Part shown: in pieces, positions 37,686 through 49,950 of the stretch
Numbering within the stretch: the stretch's first letter is position 1
Layout of the letters: every line of letters begins with the position of its first letter
Assembly: GCA_022376925.1 (NCBI GenBank)
Contig: JAIOJX010000006.1
Span: 62,457,394-62,521,393, forward strand
Source: Tragulus kanchil
Taxonomy: Eukaryota > Chordata > Mammalia > Artiodactyla > Tragulidae
Length of the DNA stretch: 64,000 nucleotides
Reading direction: 5' to 3'
Translations under genes and position numbers: made by a program
Notes under the pieces: model-generated
What the model was told of the DNA's origin: nothing
The model's input: only the letters and a program-made list of their open reading frames with translations
The model's database searches: none

Positions 37686-39501
37686 ACCAAATTTGGAACC
37701 AGTCCCACCTAATTTATAAAACTCTACAGTAACTGTAGCCTACACTGACCTTCTTTCTCGGAATTCTTATTGTCCTTAGAGACAGTATCACCCAGTTTAG
37801 CAAAAAATTATTCTTCAATTTTCTTTTTCTATTTTTTTTGCCTGTGCTGCTTTTGCCTCCTGAACTAAACTATAGACTTACAACAGGAGCCTTGGAAATA
37901 CATGCTGAATAAAGAGTAGGGTGACCAATTCTTCCTGGTTTTAGCATTGGAAGTCCTCTGTCACAGCAAACCCTTCAGTTTCACACCAACAAGGACAATT
38001 GATCACCCTGAGAGCGAATGAGCTTTTCAGATGACTAAATTGACTAACTTTATAAATTCTATTGATCACTGACTATAGAATGTCTAGTAATATCCATATC
38101 AGCCTAGTTCTCCTCCTATTGCCAGCCATGTGGATGCAATAAACACAGACTTACAGACATCTATTATAACACTGACATTTGACGGGCTTTTACTGAGTTA
38201 ACACATTTTATTTTATTTTTAGCTATGTATGATCTGAGGGCTTCCCTGGTGGTTCAATGGTAAAGAATTCACCTGTCAATGAAGGAGAAATGGGTTCAGT
38301 TTCTGGGTTTGGAAGATCTCTTGGAGAAGGAAATGGCAACCCACTCCAGTATTCTTGGAGAATTCCATGGACAAGTATTTCTCCATGGAGAATTCTACAT
38401 AGGCCCTTTAATATTAAATATAGAAGACAGTGTTAATTACTGAACACCATTTCTTCTCATATATTTCTCTCTTTAGAGTGCCTATAACTCTCTGTGGGTA
38501 TTTCTATTACAGGCCTCCTCACATAGAGTTTTGCTTCCCAATATTTTACATGCTAGATAGTAAACACATCAAGGGCGGGAACTTTATTTTATTCATTTTT
38601 TTTTTGTTTTTCAGTATCTATTCTTGCAAGAATAAATATTGGTTAAAAGATGAACAGTTTAAAAATCAATTTTAAAAGTTTTAAACTCTTCTGTTATTCT
38701 TTGTTCCTTCTTGCTAAGTTTCTGAGGACAAAAAACATGACAACAGTTTTTGTAAAGGACAAAGCAGGATTTCAAGTCACCAAATTTGGAACCAGTCCCA
38801 CCTAATTTATAAAACTCTACAGTAACTGTAGCCTACACTGACCTTCTTTCTCGGAATTCTTATTGTCCTTAGAGACAGTATCACCCAGTTTAGCAAAAAA
38901 TTATTCTTCAATTTTCTTTTTCTATTTTTTTTGCCTGTGCTGCTTTTGCCTCCTGAACTAAACTATAGACTTACAACAGGAGCCTTGGAAATACATGCTG
39001 AATAAAGAGTAGGGTGACCAATTCTTCCTGGTTTTAGCATTGGAAGTCCTCTGTCACAGCAAACCCTTCAGTTTCACACCAACAAGGACAATTGATCACC
39101 CTGAGAGCGAATGAGCTTTTCAGATGACTAAATTGACTAACTTTATAAATTCTATTGATCACTGACTATAGAATGTCTAGTAATATCCATATCAGCCTAG
39201 TTCTCCTCCTATTGCCAGCCATGTGGATGCAATAAACACAGACTTACAGACATCTATTATAACACTGACATTTGACGGGCTTTTTACTGAGTTAACACAT
39301 TTTATTTTATTTTTAGCTATGTATGATCTGAGGGCTTCCCTGGTGGTTCAATGGTAAAGAATTCACCTGTCAATGAAGGAGAAATGGGTTCAGTTTCTGG
39401 GTTTGGAAGATCTCTTGGAGAAGGAAATGGCAACCCACTCCAGTATTCTTGTCTGGAGAATTCCATGGACAAGTATTTCTCCATGGAGAATTCTACATAG
39501 G
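37311..39501. repeat. Tandem duplication N, period 1093-1095
   Basis: 37311-38403 recurs at 38406-39501. Changes near the junction: 'agagaagac' versus 'agaagac' 15 bases into copy 2, and four bases missing in copy 1 ('tcttggaga' versus 'tcttgtctggaga') 45 bases before its end. Its first 375 bases are also part of duplication M. 37686-38236 is unclassified unique sequence. Confidence 0.95.
38237..38403 (+). mobile_element. Bov-tA SINE, copy 1 truncated by the junction (copies 39332-39568, 40588-40740)
   Basis: 'gggcttccctggtggttcaa', 'gaaggaaatggcaacccac' and 'gaattccatggacaagtatt'. The complete version is 39332-39568, flanked by imperfect repeats ending 'atgatctg'. The third copy starts mid-element because duplication O begins there. 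Confidence 0.85.
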
Positions 39502-40164
39502 AACCTGGAAAGCCACAGTCCAAAGGATCACAAAAGAGTTGGATATGACTTAGGGACTGAACAACAGCAACATACATGATCTGCAGGTTTGTATCAGTTT
39601 CATTCACAGTTGGCCTCTATTAAGATATTCTTAATAATATGAAACCTAAGAAACTGTCTGATAAAGTTTTGATCAAGTGAGGCCTAGCAAGATGAAGTGA
39701 ATTGAACAATCTCCAAAAAATTGTAGAAAAGGTTTAAGTATACCCTTGGACTTACATCTCCCAGGCCCAATCTTCTTTGTCCTCCAACTCCCAGCACCAA
39801 CCTCCACCCATGGTGTATGATTTGGGGCTAAACGCAAATTTCATTCCATAATTTATATCTTGTTGGACATACTTTTGAACATTTTGAGGAGCTCAAGGTA
39901 AGTTAAATTACTCATTTGAAATAAATATAAACTAATCTATAGTAGGTCAATATTTTTCCTAAGATGGCTTGCTCATAGAAAACTATATTTTCTGTACTAA
40001 AAGCAAAGAAGTAATTCTTGGCAATACTATTCACCTGTAATGAGTAAATATTATTCTTTCAAGATCATACCTTTCTGCCTAAGTATACTATTAGATAAAA
40101 ACCTACATTTCTTCCTGCCATGGTGCTATTCCTTGTAAGTCAGTGGAACTGATAAGTGTGCTAA

Positions 40165-40348
40165 ACTAGTGTACTTCAAAGTGATAAATGGATCACCTGC
40201 ATCAGAATTACCAGGGGTGTTTAGTGAGATGCAAAACTAGAGTTCTGGCTTTAAATCTCTGAAAGTAGAATCCAGAAAGTTACATTTTAACAGACTTGCC
40301 AGGTAAATGCTTATACATGGTGAAATTTGAGAATCATTATGCAAGAGT
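40165..40348 (+). mobile_element. MER5A-like hAT DNA transposon (second copy 41340-41523)
   Basis: 'gatcacctgcatcagaatta', 'ccaggggtgtttagtgagat', 'acttgccaggtaaatgctta' and 'gtgaaatttgagaatcatta' match MER5A in order. Non-autonomous fossil. Confidence 0.7.
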
Positions 40349-40384
40349 GTGCAGCACCCAGTGCTAATGATGTGTCACCTCTCT

Positions 40385-40505
40385 ACTTGACTATTAATTC
40401 CATCAGTGTAGGAACTTGGTCATGTTCACTGTGGCAATTCCAGTGTCCAGAATAGAAGCTGGTACATAATAAGAACTCAATAAAATGTCTGCTAAATAAA
40501 TAAAT
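40385..40505 (+). mobile_element. L2-like 3' end (second copy 41560-41685)
   Basis: 'attaattccatcagtgtagg', 'gctggtacataataagaact' and 'caataaaatgtctgctaaat' resemble the L2 3' end. Diverged. Confidence 0.5.
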
Positions 40506-41829
40506 TCTACAATAATCCCTGAAATGTGTTATATCAAAGAATTTTCAGGAATGTGAACCTAATAGTTATATATCTCGGAAGATTTTTTCTTGGAGAAGGA
40601 AATGGCAACCCACTCCAGTATTCTTGTCTGGAGAATTCCATGGACAAGTATTTCTCCATGGAGAATTCTACATAGGAACCTGGAAAGCCACAGTCCAAAG
40701 GATCACAAAAGAGTTGGATATGACTTAGGGACTGAACAACAGCAACATACATGATCTGCAGGTTTGTATCAGTTTCATTCACAGTTGGCCTCTATTAAGA
40801 TATTCTTAATAATATGAAACCTAAGAAACTGTCTGATAAAGTTTTGATCAAGTGAGGCCTAGCAAGATGAAGTGAATTGAACAATCTCCAAAAAATTGTA
40901 GAAAAGGTTTAAGTATACCCTTGGACTTACATCTCCCAGGCCCAATCTTCTTTGTCCTCCAACTCCCAGCACCAACCTCCACCCATGGTGTATGATTTGG
41001 GGCTAAACGCAAATTTCATTCCATAATTTATATCTTGTTGGACATACTTTTGAACATTTTGAGGAGCTCAAGGTAAGTTAAATTACTCATTTGAAATAAA
41101 TATAAACTAATCTATAGTAGGTCAATATTTTTCCTAAGATGGCTTGCTCATAGAAAACTATATTTTCTGTACTAAAAGCAAAGAAGTAATTCTTGGCAAT
41201 ACTATTCACCTGTAATGAGTAAATATTATTCTTTCAAGATCATACCTTTCTGCCTAAGTATACTATTAGATAAAAACCTACATTTCTTCCTGCCATGGTG
41301 CTATTCCTTGTAAGTCAGTGGAACTGATAAGTGTGCTAAACTAGTGTACTTCAAAGTGATAAATGGATCACCTGCATCAGAATTACCAGGGGTGTTTAGT
41401 GAGATGCAAAACTAGAGTTCTGGCTTTAAATCTCTGAAAGTAGAATCCAGAAAGTTACATTTTAACAGACTTGCCAGGTAAATGCTTATACATGGTGAAA
41501 TTTGAGAATCATTATGCAAGAGTGTGCAGCACCCAGTGCTAATGATGTGTCACCTCTCTCTACTTGACTATTAATTCCATCAGTGTAGGAACTTGGTCAT
41601 GTTCACTGTGGCAATTCCAGTGTCCAGAATAGAAGCTGGTACATAATAAGAACTCAATAAAATGTCTGCTAAATAAATAAATTCTACAATAATCCCTGAA
41701 ATGTGTTATATCAAAGAATTTTCAGGAATGTGAACCTAATAGTTATATAGTGCTTACATTAAAATTTGATGGAAATATTGTCTCTCCCTTTATTCTCACT
41801 AGTGGAAGGTAGAACAGAGTTTTCTGCTT

Positions 41830-41975
41830 TTTATATAAAAGCACCAATACCATTCATGAGGGTTCTAATCTCATGACCTAATCACCTCCCAAATATGCCT
41901 TAATAAAAACCACTACGTTAAGGGTTAGGCTTCCACATAAATCTTTGGAGGGACACATTTAAACTACTCAGCCTT
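41830..41975 (-). mobile_element. MaLR LTR fragment
   Basis: Antisense: 'accattcatgagggttctaa', 'ctcatgacctaatcacctcc', 'gggttaggcttccacataaa' and 'ggagggacacatttaaac'. Ancient LTR end. Confidence 0.65.
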
Positions 41976-42172
41976 CTCTTGTAAAGTGTATAGTTTGCTT
42001 TGCACCATTTTACACTGATCCAGTCTCCAACACTGCTGAGTGAGTATTTTAAACTTGCAAATATTCAGTATCCACATGTTCTTTTAATTTGAAATAAATT
42101 GGGATTTTAACTGGTGATCCCAGGTATTTTCTATTGAGGTCTGGTAGGAACATGAATTTCACCATTTGTTTT

Positions 42173-44312
42173 CCTCCCTTTATTCCAATTAGTATTGAAA
42201 ACCTGAGGAAAGCCTATCAGAGTCTTTAATTTTTTTAGAAGAAAATGCATCAAGTCAGAATCATTTGCTAGAAGACACAAAATCCTTGAACTTAGCCTGA
42301 TCAAAGCATGAGTCATCTAATTAGAGATAATACTCAGTGTGATTCTTCATAAATAAGATGTGCCAAAAAAAAAAAATCCCAAACGTCATTTGCTAGTATA
42401 AGTGTTATGATTTGTTTCTTTCATGGAGGAGACTGAAAACTTTTTTAACAAGCCACAGTTTTATTAAGATGCTTTCAGGAAAAAAATAGAATTTAAAAAC
42501 TTAAAACAGTAGACTTTATGGAGCTGTTTCAAATTCCTATGATGGTTGAGCTAGGACTGTTGCTTCATAGAGTACAAATTAGTATCATTTATTATTTGTT
42601 CAAGGATAAAGGATACCTAGGAATTAGTTCTGGGACTGACAACAGATCTTAGTTTATTCTTGACAGTTCACTTTGTGGATGCCCTCATTTTCCTTGCTTC
42701 CCTGCTCCTTTGTCAGGATCTAGGTACCGTCTTTTGACAGAAGCTAAAGGCCACAGGGCACAGCTGGCTCCAGGAAGCAAAGCTCTGAGCTGGAAAGCAG
42801 AGGTGCAGCAAGTGTAACTCTTTCTTTGCAGAATGAACACAATCTATTTCCTTCCAGCTAGCAAGAAAGCAGGAGCAGATGCTGTCCTTGTATTTACTCA
42901 AGTGAAAAAAATATACTTTCTTTTTTTATTCTCTGGGATTTACTGACTTGTAGAAATCTGGTTAGTCCTGCATATTCCATGCAAGTTGTTATGGATTGAA
43001 CATTTGTGCCTCCCCTCCCCTCCCCAAAGGCTTAACCCTAAAGCCACGGGATTTAGAGAATGGGGTCTTTGGGAGGTAAGAGGTTAGATAAGCTCACAAG
43101 GGCAGAGGTTTATACAAAGAAGGAGAGCTCTCCATCTCCTGCTCTCCATACCCACCCATGTGCATACACTGATGAAGTGAAAGCTATCATCAACAAGACA
43201 GGAAGTGAGCTCCAAACAACCCCAACCCAATGTGCATTACAAGCTGATGAAGTGAGAACTTCCAGTGAGTCATTTCCTTTTTTATTCCAATTAGTATTGA
43301 AAACCTGAGGAAAGCCTATCAGAGTCTTTAATTTTTTTAGAAGAAAATGCATCAAGTCAGAATCATTTGCTAGAAGACACAAAATCCTTGAACTTAGCCT
43401 GATCAAAGCATGAGTCATCTAATTAGAGATAATACTCAGTGTGATTCTTCATAAATAAGATGTGCCAAAAAAAAAATCCCAAACGTCATTTGCTAGTATA
43501 AGTGTTATGATTTGTTTCTTTCATGGAGGAGACTGAAAACTTTTTTAACAAGCCACAGTTTTATTAAGATGCTTTCAGGAAAAAAATAGAATTTAAAAAC
43601 TTAAAACAGTAGACTTTATGGAGCTGTTTCAAATTCCTATGATGGTTGAGCTAGGACTGTTGCTTCATAGAGTACAAATTAGTATCATTTATTATTTGTT
43701 CAAGGATAAAGGATACCTAGGAATTAGTTCTGGGACTGACAACAGATCTTAGTTTATTCTTGACAGTTCACTTTGTGGATGCCCTCATTTTCCTTGCTTC
43801 CTGCTCCTTTGTCAGGATCTAGGTACCGTCTTTTGACAGAAGCTAAAGGCCACAGGGCACAGCTGGCTCCAGGAAGCAAAGCTCTGAGCTGGAAAGCAGA
43901 GGTGCAGCAAGTGTAACTCTTTCTTTGCAGAATGAACACAATCTATTTCCTTCCAGCTAGCAAGAAAGCAGGAGCAGATGCTGTCCTTGTATTTACTCAA
44001 GTGAAAAAAATATACTTTCTTTTTTTATTCTCTGGGATTTACTGACTTGTAGAAATCTGGTTAGTCCTGCATATTCCATGCAAGTTGTTATGGATTGAAC
44101 ATTTGTGCCTCCCCTCCCCTCCCCAAAGTCTTAACCCTAAAGCCACGGTATTTAGAGAATGGGGTCTTTGGGAGGTAAGAGGGTTAGATAAGCTCACAAG
44201 GGCAGAGGTTTATACAAAGAAGGAGAGCTCTCCATCTCCTGCTCTCCATACCCACCCATGTGCATACACTGATGAAGTGAGAAAGCTATCATCAACAAGA
44301 CAGGAAGTGAGC
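42173..44312. repeat. Tandem duplication P, period 1102, with 69-bp filler
   Basis: 42173-43210 recurs at 43280-44312. An A-run near 42366/43468 is shorter in copy 2, one C is lost near 43800, and two bases differ 30 bases before the copy end. 43211-43279 matches neither copy. Confidence 0.95.
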
Positions 44313-44440
44313 GCTCACCAGGAATCGAAACCTGCCATAATTTTGATCTTGGACTTATAAGCCTCCAGAACTGTGAGAAATAATCTTCCATGGTTTAACA
44401 CCAAGTCTATGGGATTTTGTTATAGAATCCTCAGGTGAGA
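44086..44440 (+). mobile_element. MaLR LTR, MLT1-like (partial copy 42986-43210)
   Basis: 'tgttatggattgaacatttg', 'gaatggggtctttgggaggt', 'gaagtgagcgctcaccagga', 'cttataagcctccagaactg' and 'gggattttgttatagaatcc' trace an MLT1-type LTR. Copy 1 stops at the duplication junction. Confidence 0.72.
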
Positions 44441-44517
44441 TATAAGTCATTTCTAAAATTCTGATTTTTTGAAATATTTATGTATTTATATGACTATACC
44501 ACATCAAATCTTTGTTG

Positions 44518-46615
44518 TGGAATGTAGGATCTTTAGTTGCAGCATGCAGACTTAGTTGAGGTACAGATTTTTTTGTCTGAAGGTTCACATTATCAGGAAC
44601 ATAATGGTTATTTCATACTTCACATTTTTACTGTGCTTTTCAGACAAGTGATATGGCTGACTGCACTGATTCTATGTGCAACAGTGCATTTCATCATCTA
44701 AATTTTCCTCTCTAGAGGAAATTAGTAGGAAAACATTGAAGACATTGGATTATACTCCTCACCCAAACCCATCTCTTTATTTTCTTTCTGCTTTAGTCCA
44801 GAAAAATATAATTGTTTAATTAATCTTTCCCTAGACAAACTTAGATATTGCTGTTGTTCAGTCGCTAAATCGTTTCTGACTCTTTGGGACCCCACAGACT
44901 GCAGCACATGAGGCTTTCCTGTCCTCCTCTATATCCTGAAATTTGCTCAAGTTCATGTCCATTGAGTTGGTGATGCCATCCAACCATCTCATCATCAGCC
45001 ACCCTCTTATCCCTCTCCCTCAATCTTTCCCAGCATCAGGGTCTTTTGCAATGAGTCACCTCTTAGCTTCAGATAGCCAAAGTATTATGCCTTCAGCTTT
45101 AGTCCTTCCAATATATATGCAGGGTTGGTTTCTTTTAGAATTGACTTGTTTCATCTCCTAGCTGTCCAAGGGACTCTCAAGAGTCTTATCCGGCACCACA
45201 ATTTGAAAGCATCAGTTCTCCAGTGCTTAGCCTCCTTTATGGTCCAACTATCACACTGTACATGACTACTGGTAAAACCATAGCTCTGACTCATAGTGAC
45301 CTTTGTTGGCAAAATGATATTTTTGCTTTCCAATGTGCTGTCCAGGTTTGTCATAGCTTTCCTTCCAGGAAGCAATCACATTCCAATTCCATGGCTTCAG
45401 TGATCATCCTTGGTGATTTTAGAGCCCAAGAAAAGAAAATCTGTCACTGCATCTACGTTTTTCCCTTCAATTTGCCATGAAGTGATGGAACCAGATGCTG
45501 TGATCTTCTTTTTTCTAATGTCGAATTTTAAGCCAACTTTTTCAATCTCCTTTTTTTGCTTCACATCAATCTTGTTGTTGAATGTAGGATCTTTAGTTGC
45601 AGCATGCAGACTTAGTTGAGGTACAGATTTTTTTGTCTGAAGGTTCACATTATCAGGAACATAATGGTTATTTCATACTTCACATTTTTACTGTGCTTTT
45701 CAGACAAGTGATATGGCTGACTGCACTGATTCTATGTGCAACAGTGCATTTCATCATCTAAATTTTCCTCTCTAGAGGAAATTAGTAGGAAAACATTGAA
45801 GACATTGGATTATACTCCTCACCCAAACCCATCTCTTTATTTTCTTTCTGCTTTAGTCCAGAAAAATATAATTGTTTAATTAATCTTTCCCTAGACAAAC
45901 TTAGATATTGCTGTTGTTCAGTCGCTAAATCGTTTCTGACTCTTTGGGACCCCACAGACTGCAGCACATGAGGCTTTCCTGTCCTCCTCTATATCCTGAA
46001 ATTTGCTCAAGTTCATGTCCATTGAGTTGGTGATGCCATCCAACCATCTCATCATCAGCCACCCTCTTATCCCTCTCCCTCAATCTTTCCCAGCATCAGG
46101 GTCTTTTGCAATGAGTCACCTCTTAGCTTCAGATAGCCAAAGTATTATGCCTTCAGCTTTAGTCCTTCCAATATATATGCAGGGTTGGTTTCTTTTAGAA
46201 TTGACTTGTTTCATCTCCTAGCTGTCCAAGGGACTCTCAAGAGTCTTATCCGGCACCACAATTTGAAAGCATCAGTTCTCCAGTGCTTAGCCTCCTTTAT
46301 GGTCCAACTATCACACTGTACATGACTACTGGTAAAACCATAGCTCTGACTCATAGTGACCTTTGTTGGCAAAATGATATTTTTGCTTTCCAATGTGCTG
46401 TCCAGGTTTGTCATAGCTTTCCTTCCAGGAAGCAATCACATTCCAATTCCATGGCTTCAGTGATCATCCTTGGTGATTTTAGAGCCCAAGAAAAGAAAAT
46501 CTGTCACTGCATCTACGTTTTTCCCTTCAATTTGCCATGAAGTGATGGAACCAGATGCTGTGATCTTCTTTTTTCTAATGTCGAATTTTAAGCCAACTTT
46601 TTCAATCTCCTTTAT
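44518..46615. repeat. Tandem duplication Q, period 1060
   Basis: 44518-45555 recurs at 45578-46615 with no internal difference that I saw. Filler of about 22 bases at 45556-45577. The left 330 bases of each copy are unclassified. Confidence 0.95.
44849..45555 (-). mobile_element. BovB (RTE) fragment (second copy with continuation 45909-46705)
   Basis: Antisense: 'gttgttcagtcgctaaatcg', 'gtcttttgcaatgagtcacc', 'ggtttgtcatagctttcctt' and 'agatgctgtgatcttctttt'. Copy 2 runs on to 'tggtatcatctacatatctg'. Covers the 3' end and C-terminal RT region, frame broken. Confidence 0.88.
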
Positions 46616-46705
46616 TACTCTTATCAAGAGGGACTTTTGTTTCTTTTTGCTTTCTGCCATTATAGTGGTATCATCTACATATCTGGAGTTGTTGTTTCTC
46701 CCAGC

Positions 46706-47163
46706 AGTATTTTGTGCTATAGCAAAAATTCAAATTTTGACCTATCATTGACATTAGTTGTGTAGGTTAGCTTAATTTTCCATCATTAAGAAATCAGGAG
46801 CCTTGTTTCCTTAACGTCTGGATGGAAAAATAAGAACAAATAATAAGTTCTAGTAATTACTGGCTTTCATGCTGACCACTGGTCACTTAGGTCCTTTAAA
46901 CAATTAAACAACGACTAGATACAATTCAATTGGTTGTTGAAAGATACCTAGTGATATTATAGTTTGTTGAAAGATACCTAGTGATAGTAAGACTTGGCTA
47001 ATAGATGCTATTAAGTGCTTCTTTTAAAATAGATTAGATTTGGAATAATGAATAAGGGAAACATTAAAAAGAGAAAGCAACTCAAGCTATTAGTTAAACT
47101 CTGAAGTTTTCAGATTAGAAAAAGTCCAATCTGTGTTTGTGGTCCCTCCACTCTAGAGGCCCC
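46706..47163. other. Unique sequence with a small direct repeat
   Basis: Contains 'gttgaaagatacctagtgat' twice, at about 46935 and 46968. Otherwise nothing recognised. Confidence 0.5.
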
Positions 47164-47326
47164 ACTTCAAACTCCCACAGACTGAACTATGAGACTCACA
47201 AAGAGATCAGAATTTGGTTACCATGATCAGAGCAGTACACTTTCATATGTGTGCATAAATGAGCCTTCAAGTTAGACAATAATATTTCAAAGAGAAAATA
47301 AATGAGTGTATGTAGGCATGGCAATG

Positions 47327-47532
47327 CTTCCTTGGTGGTTCAGTGGTACAGAATTTTCCTGCAATGAGGGAGATGGAAGTTTGATCCCTGGGTCAGGAAG
47401 ATACACTGGAAAAGGAAATGCCAACCCACTCCTGTATTTTTGCCTGGAAAATCCCATGAACAGAGGAACCTGATGAGGGTACAGTCCGTGGGGTCAAAAG
47501 AGTCAGACATGACTTAGTGACTAAGCAGTCAA
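47327..47532 (+). mobile_element. Bov-tA SINE (second copy 48374-48579)
   Basis: 'atgcttccttggtggttcag', 'agtttgatccctgggtcagg', 'aaatgccaacccactcctgt' and 'gtcagacatgacttagtgac' in canonical order. Confidence 0.85.
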
Positions 47533-47635
47533 AACACATGAAGAGCCAGTTCTTATCATTCATAGAATGTTCTTTAGAAATCAGAAAGTGAGGAAAGCAG
47601 GCTGAGGGGAGACTGCATAGTAGAGATTATTGTTT

Positions 47636-47840
47636 TTGTTGCTTAGTCACTAAGTCATATCTCACTTTTTTGCAACTTCATGGTTGTAGTCCACGAAGCT
47701 TCTCTGTCCATAGAAGTCTCCAGGGAAGAATGCTGGATTTGTTTCCCATTTCCATCTCCAAGGCCTCTTCCTGACCAAGGGATAAAACTTGAATCTCCTG
47801 CATTGCAGACAGATTCTTTACAATTGAAACACCAGAGAAG
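47636..47840 (-). mobile_element. Bov-A SINE (second copy 48683-48887)
   Basis: Antisense: 'gttgcttagtcactaagtca', 'cttctctgtccatagaagtc', 'gcattgcagacagattcttt' and 'acaattgaaacacca'. Diverged, opposite to the Bov-tA 100 bases upstream. Confidence 0.75.
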
Positions 47841-49077
47841 ATCCTATAGAAGAGATTGTAGGAGATTCTATATTAACCACACAATCATACAGGCTATTAA
47901 GAGATATGGCATCATGGTCAGGAAAGAACATGAAAAAAAAAAAAAGACCACCAGAATTCAGGTCCAAGGTTTCACTTTGTGATCTCAGTCAAATTATTTT
48001 TCATCTCTTTGAGTCTCAATTTAATTAATATACAGAGTACATCATGCAAAATGTGGATCTGGATGGAGCACAAGCTGGAATCAAGATTACTGGGAGAAAT
48101 ATCGGTTACTTCAGGTATGCAGATGGCATTGCCCTTTATGGCAGAAAGTGAAGAGGAACTAAAGAACCTCTTGATGAGAGGGAAAGAGGAGAAAGGCCCC
48201 CAAAAAGTTGGCCTTCAAACTCCCACAGACTGAACTATGAGACTCACAAAGAGATCAGAATTTGGTTACCATGATCAGAGCAGTACACTTTCATATGTGT
48301 GCATAAATGAGCCTTCAAGTTAGACAATAATATTTCAAAGAGAAAATAAATGAGTGTATGTAGGCATGGCAATGCTTCCTTGGTGGTTCAGTGGTACAGA
48401 ATTTTCCTGCAATGAGGGAGATGGAAGTTTGATCCCTGGGTCAGGAAGATACACTGGAAAAGGAAATGCCAACCCACTCCTGTATTTTTGCCTGGAAAAT
48501 CCCATGAACAGAGGAACCTGATGAGGGTACAGTCCGTGGGGTCAAAAGAGTCAGACATGACTTAGTGACTAAGCAGTCAAAACACATGAAGAGCCAGTTC
48601 TTATCATTCATAGAATGTTCTTTAGAAATCAGAAAGTGAGGAAAGCAGGCTGAGGGAGACTGCATAGTAGAGATTATTGTTTTTGTTGCTTAGTCACTAA
48701 GTCATATCTCACTTTTTTGCAACTTCATGGTTGTAGTCCACGAAGCTTCTCTGTCCATAGAAGTCTCCAGGGAAGAATGCTGGATTTGTTTCCCATTTCC
48801 ATCTCCAAGGCCTCTTCCTGACCAAGGGATAAAACTTGAATCTCCTGCATTGCAGACAGATTCTTTACAATTGAAACACCAGAGAAGATCCTATAGAAGA
48901 GATTGTAGGAGATTCTATATTAACCACACAATCATACAGGCTATTAAGAGATATGGCATCATGGTCAGGAAAGAACATGAAAAAAAAAAAAAGACCACCA
49001 GAATTCAGGTCCAAGGTTTCACTTTGTGATCTCAGTCAAATTATTTTTCATCTCTTTGAGTCTCAATTTAATTAATA

Positions 49078-49950
49078 TACAGAGTACATCATGCAAAATG
49101 TGGATCTGGATGGAGCACAAGCTGGAATCAAGATTACTGGGAGAAATATCGGTTACTTCAGGTATGCAGATGGCATTGCCCTTTATGGCAGAAAGTGAAG
49201 AGGAACTAAAGAACCTCTTGATGAGAGGGAAAGAGGAGAGTGAAAAAGTTGGCTTCAAACTCAGCTTTCAAAAAATGAAGATCATGACATCCAGTTTCAT
49301 CACTTCATGGCAAATAGATGGGCAAGTAATGGAAGCAGTGAAAGACTTCATTTTCTTGGGCACCAAAATCACTGCAAATGGTGACTGCAGCCATGATATT
49401 AAAAGATGCTTGCTCCTTGGAAGAAAAGCTATGACAAACCTAGACAGCATATTCAAAAGCAGAGATGCTACTTTGCCAGCCAAGGTCCTTATAGTCAAAG
49501 TTTTGATTTTCCCAGTAGTTATGTATGGATGTGAGACTTGTATCATAAAGAAGACTGAGCACTGAAGAATTGGTGCCTTTGAACTGTGGTATTGGAGAAG
49601 ACTCTTGAGAGTCCCTTAGACTTCACAGAGATCAGTCAATCCTAAAGGAAATCAACCCTGAATATTCATTGGAAGGAATGATGATTAGGCTGAAGCTCCA
49701 ATACTTTGGCCACCTGATGCAAACAGACTACTCATTGGAAAAAGCCCTGATGTTGGGAAAAATAGAAGGCAGAAGGGGAAGGGGATAACAGAGGATGAGA
49801 TGGTTGGATGGCATCACTGAGTCGATGGACATGAGTTTGAGCAAGCTCTGGGAGATGAATAAGGACAGGGAAACCTGGCGTGCTGCAGTCCATGGAGTCA
49901 CGAGGAGTCAGACATGACTGAGTGACTAGTAATAGTCAGTCACGACTGAC
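49078..49950 (+). mobile_element. BovB (RTE) RT-region and 3' end, plus strand (partial copies 48031-48193 and 50837-51062)
   Basis: Sense orientation: 'atacagagtacatcatgcaa', 'acaagctggaatcaagatta' and 'ggtatgcagatggcattgcc', then the C-terminal stretch and the 3' end 'gtcagacatgactgagtgac' (about 49908-49927). A 179-codon open frame (49026-49565) covers part of the RT C-terminus. The RT active-site box reads YADG (49163-49174) instead of YADD and the frame shifts just after it, so no functional RT. 5'-truncated fossil. Confidence 0.88.

Larger units (their letters stand above)
39406..41749. repeat. Tandem duplication O, period 1175
   Basis: 39406-40572 recurs at 40578-41749. The start of copy 2 is altered ('gaagattttttcttgg' versus 'gaagatctcttgg') and a CTCT unit is added near 41551. 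Adjoins and partly overlaps duplication N. Confidence 0.95.
47164..49240. repeat. Tandem duplication S, period 1047
   Basis: 47164-48193 recurs at 48211-49240, with one G lost near 48654. Short filler at 48194-48210. The shortest period in the window. Confidence 0.95.

Noticed and set aside
49026..49565. 179-codon frame as a host gene
   Set aside because: It is the RT C-terminal region of a 5'-truncated BovB with a broken active site.
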